Below the pieces are notes generated by a model that worked only from the letters and a program-made list of their open reading frames with translations, had not been told where the DNA came from and made no database searches. A program made the position numbers and the translations under genes. A stretch of DNA of 64,000 nucleotides, from positions 268,501-332,500 of the forward strand of contig JAJAGP010000212.1 in assembly GCA_025084515.1 (NCBI GenBank), given 5' to 3'. Of this stretch, positions 32,955 to 44,842 are shown in pieces; the stretch's first letter is position 1, and each line of letters opens with the position of its first letter. Origin of the DNA: Ancistrus triradiatus. Lineage: Eukaryota > Chordata > Actinopteri > Siluriformes > Loricariidae.

Positions 32955-33716
32955 GAGTCGTTAAGGTGGTTTTTTTTCCAGATGGGCTTTCATGGATCTT
33001 TTACTGAGGAGAGGCTTCTGTCTGGTCACTCTGCCATAAAGCCTAGATTGGTGGAGTGCTGCAGTGATGGTTGACTTTCTGCAGGTTTCTCCCATCTGCA
33101 TACAGGATCTTTAGAGCTCAGCCAGAGTGACCATTGGGTTCTTGGTCACCTCTCTTACCAAGGCGCTGATTACTTAGTTTGATGAGCTAGCCAGCTCCAG
33201 GAAGAATCCTGGTTGTTCCATATTTCTTCTTTTTAAGAATTATAGAGGTCATCATGCTCTTGGGAACTTTCAGTGCAGCAGATTTTTTGTAACCTTCTCC
33301 AGATCTGGGCCTCCACACAATCCTGAGCTCTACAGGCAGTTCTTTCCTCCTCATGACTTTGTTTTTGCATAGTTAGTTGTGAGACCTTGTATAGACAGGC
33401 GAGTGTCTTGCCAAATCATGTTCAATCAACTTTATTTACCAGAACTGATCTCCAATCAAGATGTAGAAACATTTAAAAGATGAGCAAGAGAAATGGGATG
33501 AACCCAGAGCTAAATTTCAAGTGTCATAGCAAAGGGTCTGAATACTTATGACCATGCGAAACTTTCGTTTTTCATTTTGTCGTTTTTCATTTCGTTTTCC
33601 ATTTCACTTTCTAATTATGGGATATTGGGTGCAGGATGATGGGGAAAAAACGTGAATTTGTTTTTATTTTAGTAGGCCGCAACATGACAAAATGTGAAAA
33701 AAGTGACTAATGACTG
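32955..33716 (-). mobile_element. Tc1-like transposon, 5' half only
   Basis: The outer end at 33716 (reverse: CAGTCATTAGTCACTTTTTT) sits against TA. The 5' half continues inward to 32955, where homology stops. Contains the transposase fragment described separately. Confidence 0.75.
32965..33358 (-). pseudogene. Tc1-like transposase N-terminal relic
   Basis: Minus strand, with frame breaks: RKELPVELRIVWRPRSGEG and YKKSAALKVP (first helix-turn-helix), then VREVTKNPMVTLAELKRSC-type block and RKSTITAALHQSRLYGRVTR, QKPLLSK (second DNA-binding part). It stops before the catalytic domain. The family is distinct from the CAGTGGGGC and CAGTGGTGC families by its sequence in this region. Confidence 0.8.
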
Positions 33717-33723
33717 TACATGG

Positions 33724-33747
33724 ATAGATAGATAGATAGATAGATAA
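33724..33747. repeat. (GATA)n microsatellite
   Basis: Five to six GATA units next to the Tc1 end. Confidence 0.93.
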
Positions 33748-33749
33748 AT

Positions 33750-34560
33750 ACTTGTTGTTTTACATTTACATTCTAGTAAAATCTCAAATGCTTGATGAAA
33801 AAAAGCTTTATAAAGAAGCTTTATCCAAATTCATAATGAAGTTTATTGATAAGCCGCGATAATGAGCTCCAGAACCAGCATGAATAAAAGGACTCTGCAC
33901 ATTCCACTTTGGCTGGATGAAGGAGATCAGCGTTTGCCAATCTGATTAGAACAGAGCGTTAAATGTGCAAGGTGTGAAACCTCTCAGTGTTCCTAACATC
34001 CCTGAAAATGTTCTCGGCATGACGACTCGAGTTACTCTTTAAAACCCAGTTGGTATCTGCCACCGATTCGCCCGGCTGCACTTTGCGTAGAGATTTGAGA
34101 GCAGCACTACAACACCCCAGTATGACAAGTACACAAGTTCTGCTTTGATTAAAAAAAAAAAAAAAACACAAAAGGCGATCATAAAGACGTTCTTGATGAG
34201 GGAAACAAAAAGCAGAATTGAGTGTAACAGCTACGTATTTTTAATCTACAGTTTATCTCATTTTCCCTTTAGCTCTTATTCTCTATCATCTGCGTTTCTC
34301 CTTAGTCCTGATTGAGCTCCATGTTCTGTGATCTTCCATGCATGTGATTAAAGCTGTATGTTCATAAGCTGCTCATCAACAGAGAAAGCAAAAGTTTAGA
34401 GCCTAATTAATATAAATACCATACAGATGCACTCTGTAGGTATAAATGACGGACGTGCCCCAGTGTATCAATCCCCCTCTTCCCCATCTATTGATGGAAA
34501 AAGACCACCAGAAAACCAGCTGATATAATTTAGTATGATTGTAGTGTCATTAAGAAAGCT
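33750..34560. other. No gene recognised
   Basis: Unassigned, with a 16-bp A run at about 34150. No supportable gene. Confidence 0.45.
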
Positions 34561-34564
34561 GCAA

Positions 34565-35830
34565 CAATTATTATTAGCACTGGAATTGGTACCAGGAATG
34601 GAATGGACTTTGATATTGGAACTGGAATCTCTGGTATTGGAACATGGACTTTGGACCCTGACTGCTTGTGCAACCAAAGTCCCAGACTGAGGAACACCAG
34701 AACTCAAACAGATGTCCCCTACAGGACATGATTGCACCTGCGGATCACTGGAAGTGGTACCTGTTCCTACTGGAACCTCTGTGCATTATAGTGAAAGTGG
34801 TATTGGTTCTGGAACAGATCCCTTTAGTACTTTATGAGGGATATTTGATACTCTGGTTCATGTCCCACTCCTGGTAAGGTGAGGGGCCTATGATCTAAAA
34901 CTGGCACACATGATTGGCTGTGTCTAAGGGTAGGGAAGGCTGGCTGGGGGTCATTCCCCAGTGCTGTATAAGTGCCCCGTAACCAGAAAGCAATAGACTG
35001 GTGTCCTGTACAAAGTATGATTGCACCTGCGGATCACTGGAAGTGGTACCTGTTTCTACTAGAACCTGTGTGTATTATAGTGAAAGTGGTACTGGTACTG
35101 GAACAGATACTTTTAGTACTGGATCAGGAATCATTGATACTGTAATTAATATCTTTGGAACTGAAGCTGTAACATTTAAACTTAAAACTTGTGGTACAAG
35201 ATTTAGGACTGTTGTTATTGGAACTGGTATCTTTGGATTCAAACTGTTAATTTTACTGATAGAACTGGTACCTTATGTAAGAGAAATGGAATCTTTGGAG
35301 ATGGGCCTGGTTCCTTTGGAATTTGATATATCACCTTTGATACTGGAACTGCTCCCTTTATAAACCGAACTCCCTTTAGATGCCTTTTAGAGCTAAAAGT
35401 GGAAAACTTGGTAGGGGGAAAGTGACCTTTAGTACAGGACCACATTTTACTGGAAATGGCATTTTTGGTACTGGAACTGGAACCTTTGCATTTGAGTACC
35501 TTTGGCTCTGGAACTTGTAGTTTTATTACTGGGACAAGTGTCTTCAATACTGGCCTGGGGACCTGTTATGTCTGGTACTGGAACTACAATATTTGGTGAA
35601 TATTTGTTTGGTGAACAGGTACTTTACTGTTGGAACTGGAACCTATGGTACTAAAACAGGGATCTTTGGGAGTAGAACTGGTCCTGTACTGCATCTTGTA
35701 CAATTGCTACTGGATTTGGAAAAACAAATTGCACTGGAATAACCTTGATTGAACTGGGATGGGTCCTGGAACTGCCACCTTAAGTACTAGAACTACACCC
35801 TTTCATACTGGAACTTGGGCCATTGATGCC
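34565..35830. repeat. Degenerate GGAACT/GGTACT hexamer-based tract
   Basis: Many spaced copies of TGGAACTGG, GGTACTGGAAC and CCTTTGGTACTGG over 1.25 kb. The segment 34734-34828 (ATTGCACCTGCGGATCACTG onward) recurs at about 35010-35120, showing a segmental duplication with a SINE-like piece (34885-34990) between the two. Frames rich in Gly-Thr come from the repeat. Confidence 0.75.
34885..34990 (+). repeat. SINE-like fragment within the tract
   Basis: ACACATGATTGGCTGTGTC and GGCTGGCTGGGGGTCATTCC as in the 11745 and 29085 repeats. Confidence 0.5.
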
Positions 35831-36099
35831 ACATAAACGCTTGTAGAGATAGAGTAGGTTAGTTTAGGGTAGAGCGGGGAGATATTGTGCATAGTAACAG
35901 ATGGACTATAGTCCGCAAATGTTAATAGAATGTATTTCATTTTACAATTATGTACTTTGTTAAGCATGGTAATAACCAACACAACAGGATACCAACAGCT
36001 GGGAGATGAGTCGTTGACCTTAGGATCACCGAAGCCCTCATGTTTTCCACCCACTCGTCGATAAATTCCATCGATGAACCTGTCGAAGGTCCAGAATGT
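35831..36099. other. No gene recognised
   Basis: Unassigned. Confidence 0.4.
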
Positions 36100-37560
36100 C
36101 ACGGGTGGAGAGTGTAAGAGTTCAATCTGCTCCGCTAATAAGCAGACTCCTTGGATGTGTCAACACGTCTTCATAAGTGAAGCATTAAGGAGACCGTGGA
36201 GAGCGGTGGCGAGCGGCAGATGGTGTCTCCTCAGGCTACGCTTTTGATGCCGCGGCCCTCCGTTTAGCCTTTAAACGCCTCTTAGGCTGTGCTCGGAGCT
36301 CTACTGTCCTCCAGGCTACACCGGGCTATAAATCTGGAACCAGTCACTGTAACTGAAGCTCCATGGAAAAGGCAAGGTGCTGGAGCTCCATGATAAACAG
36401 AGAGCACCAAAGGGCACAGGAGGGAAAATCTATTAACTCTCCACTTTAAAGACCGTCTAAAGGATGTTTTGCTCCTGCCATTCACCTTCGCGTGCTCTGC
36501 TTCCCACTGTTAGTAATTAGCCGCCGCAGGGTTAGGCGAGATGGCATTTTGGCGTGTCTGTTTGGATTTCGCATTTCCTGTACCGAGGTGGTGCTTTATC
36601 TTATTTAGTTAACCGCTCGAGATCGAAGTCTTATCGAATTGCACAATTAAGGCCCGATCAGGGCTGCAGGACTCAACTTGGCTTCATGGAACTGGACAGC
36701 AAAGGCTGAAGCGCATTGATGTATCAATGCAGCGCCTCTGATAGCCGTTATAGGACCTGGCATTTGCCGTTCATGTGTAGGAACTCATTGGCTTGAAAAC
36801 GGAAACCAGAATATCGCCGATTCAGACTCGCAGCTGCGTGCTAGATCCTTCTGATTCTCAGAAAGGGATGGGAGCCAGGTCTGCACTGTCTTTCCTGCCC
36901 GCTCAGTGGGAATATGCTAATCTATTCTGTCACGTTGGCTGATTTTCTTTGAAACCGTTCGCCGCCGCCACCACCCCTAGTCAGCGCTGAGGTTTGAGCC
37001 CCCTCTTTAGCCATCTGCCGGACCACGGCTGGATTTGAATAATAAACGAGGGCTCCTGTTTCAAATCAGGGTCGGCTGAGTAGCGTGGCATTGCCAGAGA
37101 ATACGCCACTCGAGACCGATGCTAGCTTCTTGGCAGCCGACTAACACTCGCTGGCCTGATGCACGGCCGCTTCGCTTTTTTCCAAAAAAAAAAAACAACC
37201 CAGCGCCAGTCTGCCACTATTTAAAAGTGAGATTGCCTTTTTTTTTGCCCCCCCCCCCCACTCCCCCCCCCTTTTCCGCCTTCAAAGCCCGACGCACGGG
37301 GGGCTTTATTTTGACAAAGTGCGCATGAATCGAAAGGGAACGGCCGTTCTGTTTCTTATCAGAGCGGGAGACCTTTGAAAGGGATGTCGTGCTGGGATAA
37401 TCTTACAAGAATCACAGCACTCGCTACCTCGCAACTCGCGAACGTCCGCTGAATACAAACAGCGCGCGTGCGAAAAAGCGCACGTTCGCTCGACTCGCTC
37501 CCTGACAGTCTCGACGAAAAAAAAAAAAAAAAAAGTTGATTTTATTTCAGAACTTAATAG
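36100..37560. promoter_or_regulatory. GC-richer repeat-poor block with homopolymer runs
   Basis: 1.4 kb without named transposons. CpG-rich parts (36180-36260, 37380-37510), a GTAATTAGCC homeodomain-like site near 36513 and GCATTGATGTATCAATGC at 36714-36731 (8-bp inverted arms around 2 bp). A poly-A run (37186-37195), a T/C tract (37235-37275) and a second poly-A (37517-37533) are included. Candidate conserved block; function unknown. Confidence 0.3.
37235..37275. repeat. Homopyrimidine T/C tract
   Basis: A T run followed by two C runs of about 10 bases, then TTTT. Such tracts can adopt triplex structures; this is inference. Confidence 0.85.
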
Positions 37561-38122
37561 CAGGTGCTAACCACACCGTTTAAAAAAAAAATAAGACATA
37601 CACTTTGATTCCTTAAGCCGCAGTGTAAATGTAGTCTGAAAAGGTACGAGAGTGGTATTTAAAGTCTGATTACATTCCTTAATGCTGCTAGTCCACAATT
37701 ATGTTCCGCTACATGAAGGCACAAAAGAGGTGCGCTACAGGAAACAACCCGAATGACAAGCCTTTGTAGCTTAAATGCTAAGTGTGTCGCATTTTTCTAT
37801 ACAGTCAGAGCAAAAGTGATGGTAATCAGTTCCAGCATTTACGTTATATTTACGTTAAGACAACCTTATTGTGGTCTTTATAGAGATGTAGCCAAAATAC
37901 ACACACTTATAGCCCTGAAAAGAACTAATAATAATAATAATAAAGCTTAACAAAATCAGTGAATGTGGAGCTGTAACCTGCTCTTTTTTAATGGTGCATA
38001 ACACACATCACTAAGCATTAATAAACATAAATACATAAACCTAATACTAACTGACATGAATTAACTGTAATATATATCTCCACACCCCCTCGGGCAGGGA
38101 CAGCAAGGAAGATCAAAGATAC
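37561..38122. other. No gene recognised
   Basis: AT-rich, with (AAT)6 at about 37926-37943. Confidence 0.45.
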
Positions 38123-38240
38123 ACTATATGAACAAAAGTATTGGGACACATTTACATTGGTACACATTACACCTACAGGAGCTTTTAAGACATCCCATTG
38201 TAAATACATAGGCATTAATATGGAGTTTGTCCCTCTAAGA
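38123..38240 (+). mobile_element. Tc1-like 5' end fragment
   Basis: ACACTATATGAACAAAAG, TATTGGGACACATTTAC, CAGGAGCTTTTAAGACATCC and GGCATTAATATGGAG in order. This matches the outer part of a common fish Tc1-type end. It stops at about 38240, where a different family starts. Confidence 0.65.
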
Positions 38241-38404
38241 GTTTCCACAGTGGTCTTGAATTTCCTCCATGTGTACACAATCTGTCTGACTGTGGATTGG
38301 TGGAGTCCAAACTCTTTAGAGATGGTTTTGTAACCTTTTCCAGCCTGATGAACATCGACAACTCTTTTTCTGCAGTCCTCAGAAATCTCCTTTGTTCGTG
38401 CCAT
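38241..38404 (-). pseudogene. Tc1-like transposase N-terminus
   Basis: ATG at 38404 on the minus strand gives MARTKEISEDCRKRVVDVHQ, AGKGYKTISKEFGLHQSTVR and QIVYTWRKFKTTVETL. This is the first helix-turn-helix of the family, undamaged over about 55 codons, then lost at the junction with the neighbouring fragment. It supplies the N-terminus that is missing in the 17554-18404 copy. Confidence 0.9.
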
Positions 38405-38726
38405 GATACACTTCCACAAACGAGTTGTGAAGAGCAGACTTTGATAGATCCCTGTTCTTTAAATAAAACAGGGTGCCCACTCACACCTGATTGTCATCCC
38501 ATTGATTGAAAACACCTGACTCTAATTTCCCGTTCAAATGAACTGCTAATTCTAGAGGTTCACATACCTTTGCCACTCACTAATATGTAATATTGTATCA
38601 TTTTGTTTAACTGGGTTCTCTTTATGTACTTTTAGGACCTGTGTGAAAATCTGATGATGTTTTAGGTCATATTTATGCAGAAATATAGACAATTCTAAAG
38701 GGTTCACAAACTTTCAAGCACCGCTG
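38241..38726 (-). mobile_element. Tc1-like transposon 'CAGTGGTGCTTG' family, 5' third only
   Basis: Outer end at 38726 (CAAGCACCGCTG then TA). The left arm of the family continues inward to the transposase start and is then cut at about 38241. Confidence 0.88.
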
Positions 38727-38729
38727 TAG

Positions 38730-39690
38730 CTTTAGAAGAAAGCTACAGGTGCTAAAAGTGAACGGCAGGATATTTGAATGCTTTTATTAAGAAAGAAATC
38801 CAATTCTAGCAAGGTGTTCTCCAAATGTCTGTTCTCAATGATAGATCACACATGGCTCATACGTGCCCTTTAAAATGGATAGCCTTAGATACACACTTTA
38901 GCAGGGGTAGCCAACATTTGAGGGAGCTATAGGTCTTAAAGCAGATGAGTGGCAGCCCACAACGCTCATCCATATAAACATAGGCCATTTCATATCATCC
39001 ACAGCTGGAGGTGAGTGACAGCAAATTGGCTCCTGCTCGTACCTCAGGACTCCCAGGCAGAGCCCCCATGCTGCACTTAGATCCAGGACCCTCCAGCTAT
39101 TTTCCTGTTTCCCTCCAGTTGCTGTTCTCCCCAAAAATTTGCCAAAAAATGTACAATCCAGTGGGCTTAATTGTGAATCCCCGGCCCTCACTGCATGGTT
39201 CAGCCGAGGAACTGAACGACGGCTGAACTTTCGGACTTATTTTGTTTCATGATTTAATGTTGGAACCACCGCTAACGTCACGGATGGAGCAATTAGCTCA
39301 AGAGGCTTTTTGGAAATGTTTCTGCCTTCATTTCTGTGGTGATGCTAAGCTTCAGATCAGACTGGTCTCCGAAAAACAGGACATATTCAACTTAAAGATC
39401 GATTCAGCAGTTCTAACTTGTGGTAGGTACAGCTACCATTTAGCTATGTGTAACATAAGGCTAAGTGCACAAACTATGCTTATGCTAACCTTAGTCTTAC
39501 CATAAAATGAACCTGACTCACTATTAAAACAGTATTAAAAACACAGTCTTTGGAGTTTTATTAGTGGTTCTGCCACAGGGAAAGGGCAGAAGGAAAGGGA
39601 AGGGAAACAGGGCTACTAGTGAACAGCGAGTATATGAGTCTGTGAGTATAACCTTCTAATACACATCAGCCAAGCTCTGAACAAAACAGT
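38730..39690. other. No gene recognised
   Basis: Unassigned. The stretch 39555-39650 (GCTACTAGTGAACAGCGAG) resembles part of the 0.55-kb unit repeated at 44843-46130. Confidence 0.4.
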
Positions 39691-39691
39691 C

Positions 39692-41250
39692 ATTGCATTC
39701 ACATGCACTTAATAATCTGGTAAAATAATCATAGTCGGACTTCTGAAGGTATTTGATTAGTCATATATTAAGTGGGCTTGTATACAGCATCTATTTCTAT
39801 AGATGTCTATCTCTATTTATCTGTCTATATTTCTATAACATTTCTATACTCCAATCTAGAAATTAGATTAAGGAAAAGAGATGGATTTAATTCAGTAATC
39901 AAATTCCTCAGTGCAAGTATACCAGTTACCTGATTTAAATCGGTTTTCTCGGCATTCCCATGCGTGCAGAGCGGCTAGCGGACAAAACACGGTTGCCAGG
40001 TCCGCTTATTCTTATAGATATTACTTCTTTTGGGCTTATTTACATATACCTGGTGCGGGATTATGTCGTGAGATCTGGCAACCCTGGAATCAACCGATGC
40101 TCCCGCTAAAAGGCTGTCGAACACTTTGTGGAGACACTGAAACACGGGCCGTTTCTCAATACCAAGTACGCGAACTTCGGCTCGCGTACTTTCCAAGTCT
40201 GTACTAGGAAGTTGGACTTGCGAGTACATACTCCAGAGGACGGGAGAACGCAGTTCGGTTATACTACAACTGGAACAGCAGTGTACTTGGCTATGGAGAC
40301 AACACGGTTTACTTTTTACACATAGATATAAAACATCTTGTATAAAGCCTGTCAGTGGTGGAAGAAGTCCTCAGTTCTTTTACTTTCCATTAAAACAGTT
40401 TTAAATCTACGTGTAACAACGGACCGATCGCATTTAAGCATTAAAATAGAAACCCTTCCCAAACATAAGCCCAGCACCAAACAAGTCTGATTTTAGAAGG
40501 GAATTTAATTATGAACTTCAATTTATATCAGACAGTTCATATTTAGAATACAGGCTGAACAAATTACACATTATAATGCATAATAAATACGTTTAATAGC
40601 TTTCCCGTCACATCTCCGAAATGTGTTTGAGCATTTTTTTATGTAAGCTTTATCTTGATAAACTGACCACATAGTTGAATTTAAACAACTACATTCTCGC
40701 CTAAAAAACTCTTATAACTTCATTTTGTGACACAATAACAGTATTACTTTAGAAATTATACATCCAGTAGGGAGTTTTCTCTCATCCGGCATTAACCGAG
40801 CTGCAATGCATTGTGGGACATTTTCGCTGTTCAAGTACGCACAAGTCTGCATCGATGCATCCTCGGTAATATGGGCGGATCGAGAACACATCCGGGGATT
40901 TGGAGCGTACTTGGTTAGATGCGAACTTGGAAATGGAACAGGACTTGGGCTGCCACTGATGACGTTTCACAAGTACACGAGAACACAAGTACAGAGAAGT
41001 ACGCATATTGAGAAACGGCCACGGTACATACTCGAGAAAATGAAGAATTTTATTATTTAATATTAACATTTGAAGTTAATGTCACATCTTTCTGTGAGAT
41101 TATTGGCTGGTTGCAAAGTAGAAATGCTTTTATTTTTGCAAACCTGGAGGTTTCCCATTATCTGATTACCCAAGTGCATGTAAACTCGTTGGTAGGATTA
41201 CTGATAAAAATCTGCAGTTATCGGATTACTAAGTGCGTGTAAACATTCTG
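39692..41250 (+). mobile_element. TIR element 'ACTTAATAATCC' family, copy C
   Basis: Left end ACATGCACTTAATAATCTGG and right end (reverse) TTTACACGCACTTAGTAATC. The right part repeats the end motif about 50 bp inward, as in copy B. Host to a nested element at 40146-41020; without it the copy would be about 0.68 kb. Confidence 0.65.
40146..41020. mobile_element. 875-bp nested TIR element 'GGCCGTTTCTCAATA'
   Basis: Perfect 15-bp inverted ends: GGCCGTTTCTCAATA at 40147-40161 and its reverse complement at 41006-41020. Both flanks carry AAGTACGC-like inner repeats. It splits copy C between GACACTGAAACAC and GGTACATACTCGAG; the corresponding place in copy A (2424-2450) is continuous. I could not fix the target duplication (AC or CAC are possible). 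No transposase. Confidence 0.7.
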
Positions 41251-41254
41251 AGGG

Positions 41255-41620
41255 TTAAAACAGTTCTATAATACAGTTAATATAGTTCCATTAGGTGTAT
41301 TTGTCACCCCAGCAAAGTTTAAAGAGAATGGAATAACACACATATGGCTGTATCAGAATGGGTCCAAATGACCGACAGACCTAACCTCAGCTGAGGTGGG
41401 ATATGAACCCAGAGTTGCTCAGTTGGAAAAGCACTGGTTCCCAAGGCTGAGCCTCTCCTGTTCATATCCTGCCTCCGGCAAGGTGATGGTTGTTGGCTGG
41501 GTTGTGCGTCTGAGGTGAGATCCAGGTCTAAACAAGGAGTCTCATTACCACCAGGTTCTGAACCAGCTACCATGATTCTGGCAAAGACTCTCTCGGCTGC
41601 AGCTTCAAGGAGTTTTGAGA
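41255..41620. other. No gene; tRNA-like motifs only
   Basis: TTGCTCAGTTGG and GTTCATATCC resemble pol III A and B boxes at 41413-41470, with a second reversed B-like motif. No cloverleaf can be drawn, so it is at best a SINE relic. Confidence 0.4.
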
Positions 41621-41624
41621 CTTG

Positions 41625-42045
41625 GCCCTGCTCCTGTGTTCAGAACCCGTTCAGTGCCAGACACCTCTGAGTTGTAGGGTTGTTGCAGGGGCTGTGTCTG
41701 TGGTAGCTCAAGCAAACCAAAGGTGCCCTCATGTGACATTATTCAAATATTGTTAATTATTTATACTTAATTACTAAAATATGTAAAAGTAGAGAACAGC
41801 GAGTAAGACCATGCTTAACAATAAAATTACTTCAACTCAATGGTAACACTATATTTACTTAGTCTTATCTATAAATCTAATCTAAATGCTAGTAGTATTA
41901 TTATTAAAACTATTAAATGTTTGCTTTATTTACTCCACTAGGAAATGGCAAAAGGTGCAACAGATTCCTAGCAAACAAAAAAGTTTGAAAACAGCGCCAC
42001 CACTGGCTTGGAGATGAACCTAGTATTGACAGTTTCCAAGTCCTC
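41625..42045 (+). repeat. Dispersed copy of the 0.55-kb unit
   Basis: CCAGACACCTCTGAGTTGTAG, GGTGCCCTCATGTGACATTA, CACTAGGAAATGGCAAAAGG and CTTGGAGATGAACC occur in the same order as in the tandem units at 44843-46130. Confidence 0.65.
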
Positions 42046-42049
42046 CTAT

Positions 42050-42780
42050 TATAGGCAACTTCTGGCTTATTTTTCTGTATCTTATTTGTAAGCTTGCTTA
42101 CAAATTTTGCTAGTCGCTGGTTGCAGTTTTTGGGCTTGTTTCTAAAGTGTAACTGCTTATTTGAACTAGCTCCCTGATCCTGTCTCTCCACTATGCCTGT
42201 CTAACAAATTGAAAAATACTAATAGTTTGTGCTGTTGCAGACTAACCCCTCCTTCCACCCATCACTCGAGTGCACGTTTTGCTTAAAGTCTGCTTCAGGG
42301 TTGCCAGATTTGCACCCATAAACCCAGCAGAACTGATGACAAGACAAGGAGGACAAGAGACAGTTTTTCCATACATTAATTGAGATGGCCAGTCAAAGTC
42401 CTAGTTGGCTATCGTTATATAATAATTTATTTTATTTTTATTTTCTTTGCTTCATTTATTCATCCCTCATTTTTTTGCTGGCCATCAGTTCAACATCTTC
42501 AGAGTTAAAACAAAAAATACCGTATATACTGTATTTAACCTGATCTAGTGGTCTTCCTCTTACTTTGAGGTAGGTTGCCTGTTTTGCCTGTTGCCTTTTT
42601 TTCTTCTTCTTTTGAGCTTGTTTCTCTGGTTAGAACTGGCAACACTGCTAGTATTCCATAAGGGAAGTCCAAGTAACAACCAGCCTGTACAAGTACTCTG
42701 AAGGACTCGGCTACAGTTTGTCATACAGTATATATGCCTTGTTGTCCAGGGTCCTGGTGTTTCCACTTGTCTCTGTGTGT
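42050..42780. other. No gene recognised
   Basis: Old repeat pieces (GGGTTGCCAGATTTG at 42298-42312) but nothing complete. Confidence 0.4.
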
Positions 42781-42784
42781 CTGT

Positions 42785-44200
42785 ACTTTGGCACGTTCTC
42801 CTGAGCTGACCTTAGAAAAGCATGCGGGTGCTTGAATGCGAGATTGTGCTGACCTTGCTCACTTGCGTGTCACCCTGCCTCACCCCTCGTGCTCCTAACC
42901 GGGTCATAATGAACGAATGGGTGTTTACGGGTGTTATTTTTGTGTGCTTGACACGCTGCATTCTCCACCTGTGCCTTCCATCATCTTCACTTTAGGACTG
43001 CAGAGGGTTTAATAATTAGCCCTTGTATGGTAATTAGATCTTTAAATAGCCTGGTGGCATTTTGCATTTCTACAGTGGGATCTAGATCACAGGCGAGTCT
43101 TTTTGTAAGAGAACTGCGCGCTAATTACTGTCTTTTCAGCGGTCGCATTATTGCGCTTAAACGAATTATCACACGCGCCGTCCCACGCAACCATTCTCAA
43201 GCAGACCTCCGAACGGTAGCCGGTCGGAGCACGAGAGGAATTTGCAACAAGAAAACCAGATTAGCTCGCTAATACGGCACGTCATTTTTGTTGGGGTGGG
43301 AACAATCTGATAAAGGCCGCTCGCTGTAGCCGAGTTTGTTCTGGCTTGAACTTGGAGTGACCCTCGTTTAGGTCATGCGCATAACTGCCATGAAACAATC
43401 CTCTGGATATTAAAGCAGGTCCGAGCAGCCAAGGCTTTGCGAAGGATCAGAAATGGGAGGGGGAGCGAGGCAGATATTCGCCTTGGCTCTGCTCTGAAAA
43501 TCAAACGAGCCCCCTCCACCGCCCCACCTTATACACCCCCACCCCCGGCTCTTGCTCTTGCTCTCCGTCTGGTGCTCAATCTTTCCCTTCCTCTGCCCAG
43601 CAAAATCAATAGTGTGAAATCAGCTCCAGGAGAGCCAAATCTACTGCTAAAGAGCTCGACTTAACCGTATTTAACTCCATGGGAGCTCATTTATGACCTG
43701 TTATTTTTACATGCTGTTGTTGCCCGGTGGTTCCTCCATTAACCAACTGTGCAAATGATTCCCCCAGAGCAACTCAAGGTTAAGCGGCACGCTCAAGGTC
43801 CCAATAATGGTGGGCACCATCTGGGATCGAAACCTCCGCGAACCTTTCCCCCGACCGAAGCGGCGTCACGTCTGTCACCGAGGACGGCGAAATTACCGTG
43901 CCCCATCCACCCATCGCAACAGGAAATGCGGAGACTGAAAACAACAGCCAGCTGGCGTTAATTAACCACTTATCGGAGTGTCTGTTAATGAAGCATTTCC
44001 CTATTTACACATGGGCAGAGTGGCACAAACAGCTTCCCTCGTACAAAAGCTTCCACATGCGAACAGTCACGGGGAAATTAAATCAAATCTGGTACCGAGC
44101 TCCATTTAGTCATATCAAATTAGACGCAATTAAAGCCAACTTTGAAGGAGTTCACTGTCAGTCCCCCGATCGGTAATCTCCCCAACTGTTTGGGTGGGTT
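42785..44200. promoter_or_regulatory. Repeat-free candidate conserved regulatory block
   Basis: 1.4 kb without transposons, the longest such stretch apart from 36.1-37.5 kb. Contains CGCTAATTAC near 43116, CCAGCTGG (E-box core CAGCTG at 43949-43954) next to TTAATTAA at 43958-43965, and CpG-rich intervals. Frames at 43027-43272 and 43898-44176 show no domain. Enhancer-like composition, not proven. Confidence 0.35.
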
Positions 44201-44840
44201 GTTTCTTTTTTTTATTTTTTATTTAATTTTATTTTTTGGAAAGAACTTCCAAACACTACACATTAACTAAAGCATACAACAATTATGGCTGGCTGTTAAG
44301 CCTGGTTTATGCTTCCCGAGAAGCACTCTTTCGAATTTCTAAAAGCGTCCACGGTTTACCATAACAGTAGTTTTTAGCTGAAGCACATGTTTTATGAGAC
44401 AATATCAAATGCTTAACGTAGCAAAACAATAATCTAGGAAGAGCTTACCAAACTACTCCGAAGCTTAATGATCAGAAGTACAATAAACTCAGCTGTTTGG
44501 GCGAATTAAGCTGCATCAAGCTGTTTACTGATAATGGCTTTATAATGGGCGAAAGCTTAACACAAACTGTGATTTATTTTTGCACTTAGTCAGTTTACTG
44601 GCTGAGGATGCACTGTAGTGTTCGGCAAGAAACTTTATAAATAGAGCTAAATGAAAACTTTGCCGAGTCTCAAAAGGGAGCTAAAGAGGTTAAAAGCCCC
44701 ACTGAATCTGAAGTAGCCGAGTGAATAAAGAGCATGGACATGAATAGATGCATGAATTAGCTAACTCAGTGCTGTTCTGATCATTCAATTGAATATCAGC
44801 CATTAACAAATCAATTAAGTTCTAAAACATTACATGACTC
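44201..44840. other. No gene recognised
   Basis: AT-rich; T-rich run at 44206-44240. Confidence 0.45.
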
Positions 44841-44842
44841 AT

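Noticed and set aside
41411..41482. Possible tRNA gene with A- and B-box-like motifs
   Set aside because: No acceptor or anticodon stem can be paired; more likely SINE debris.
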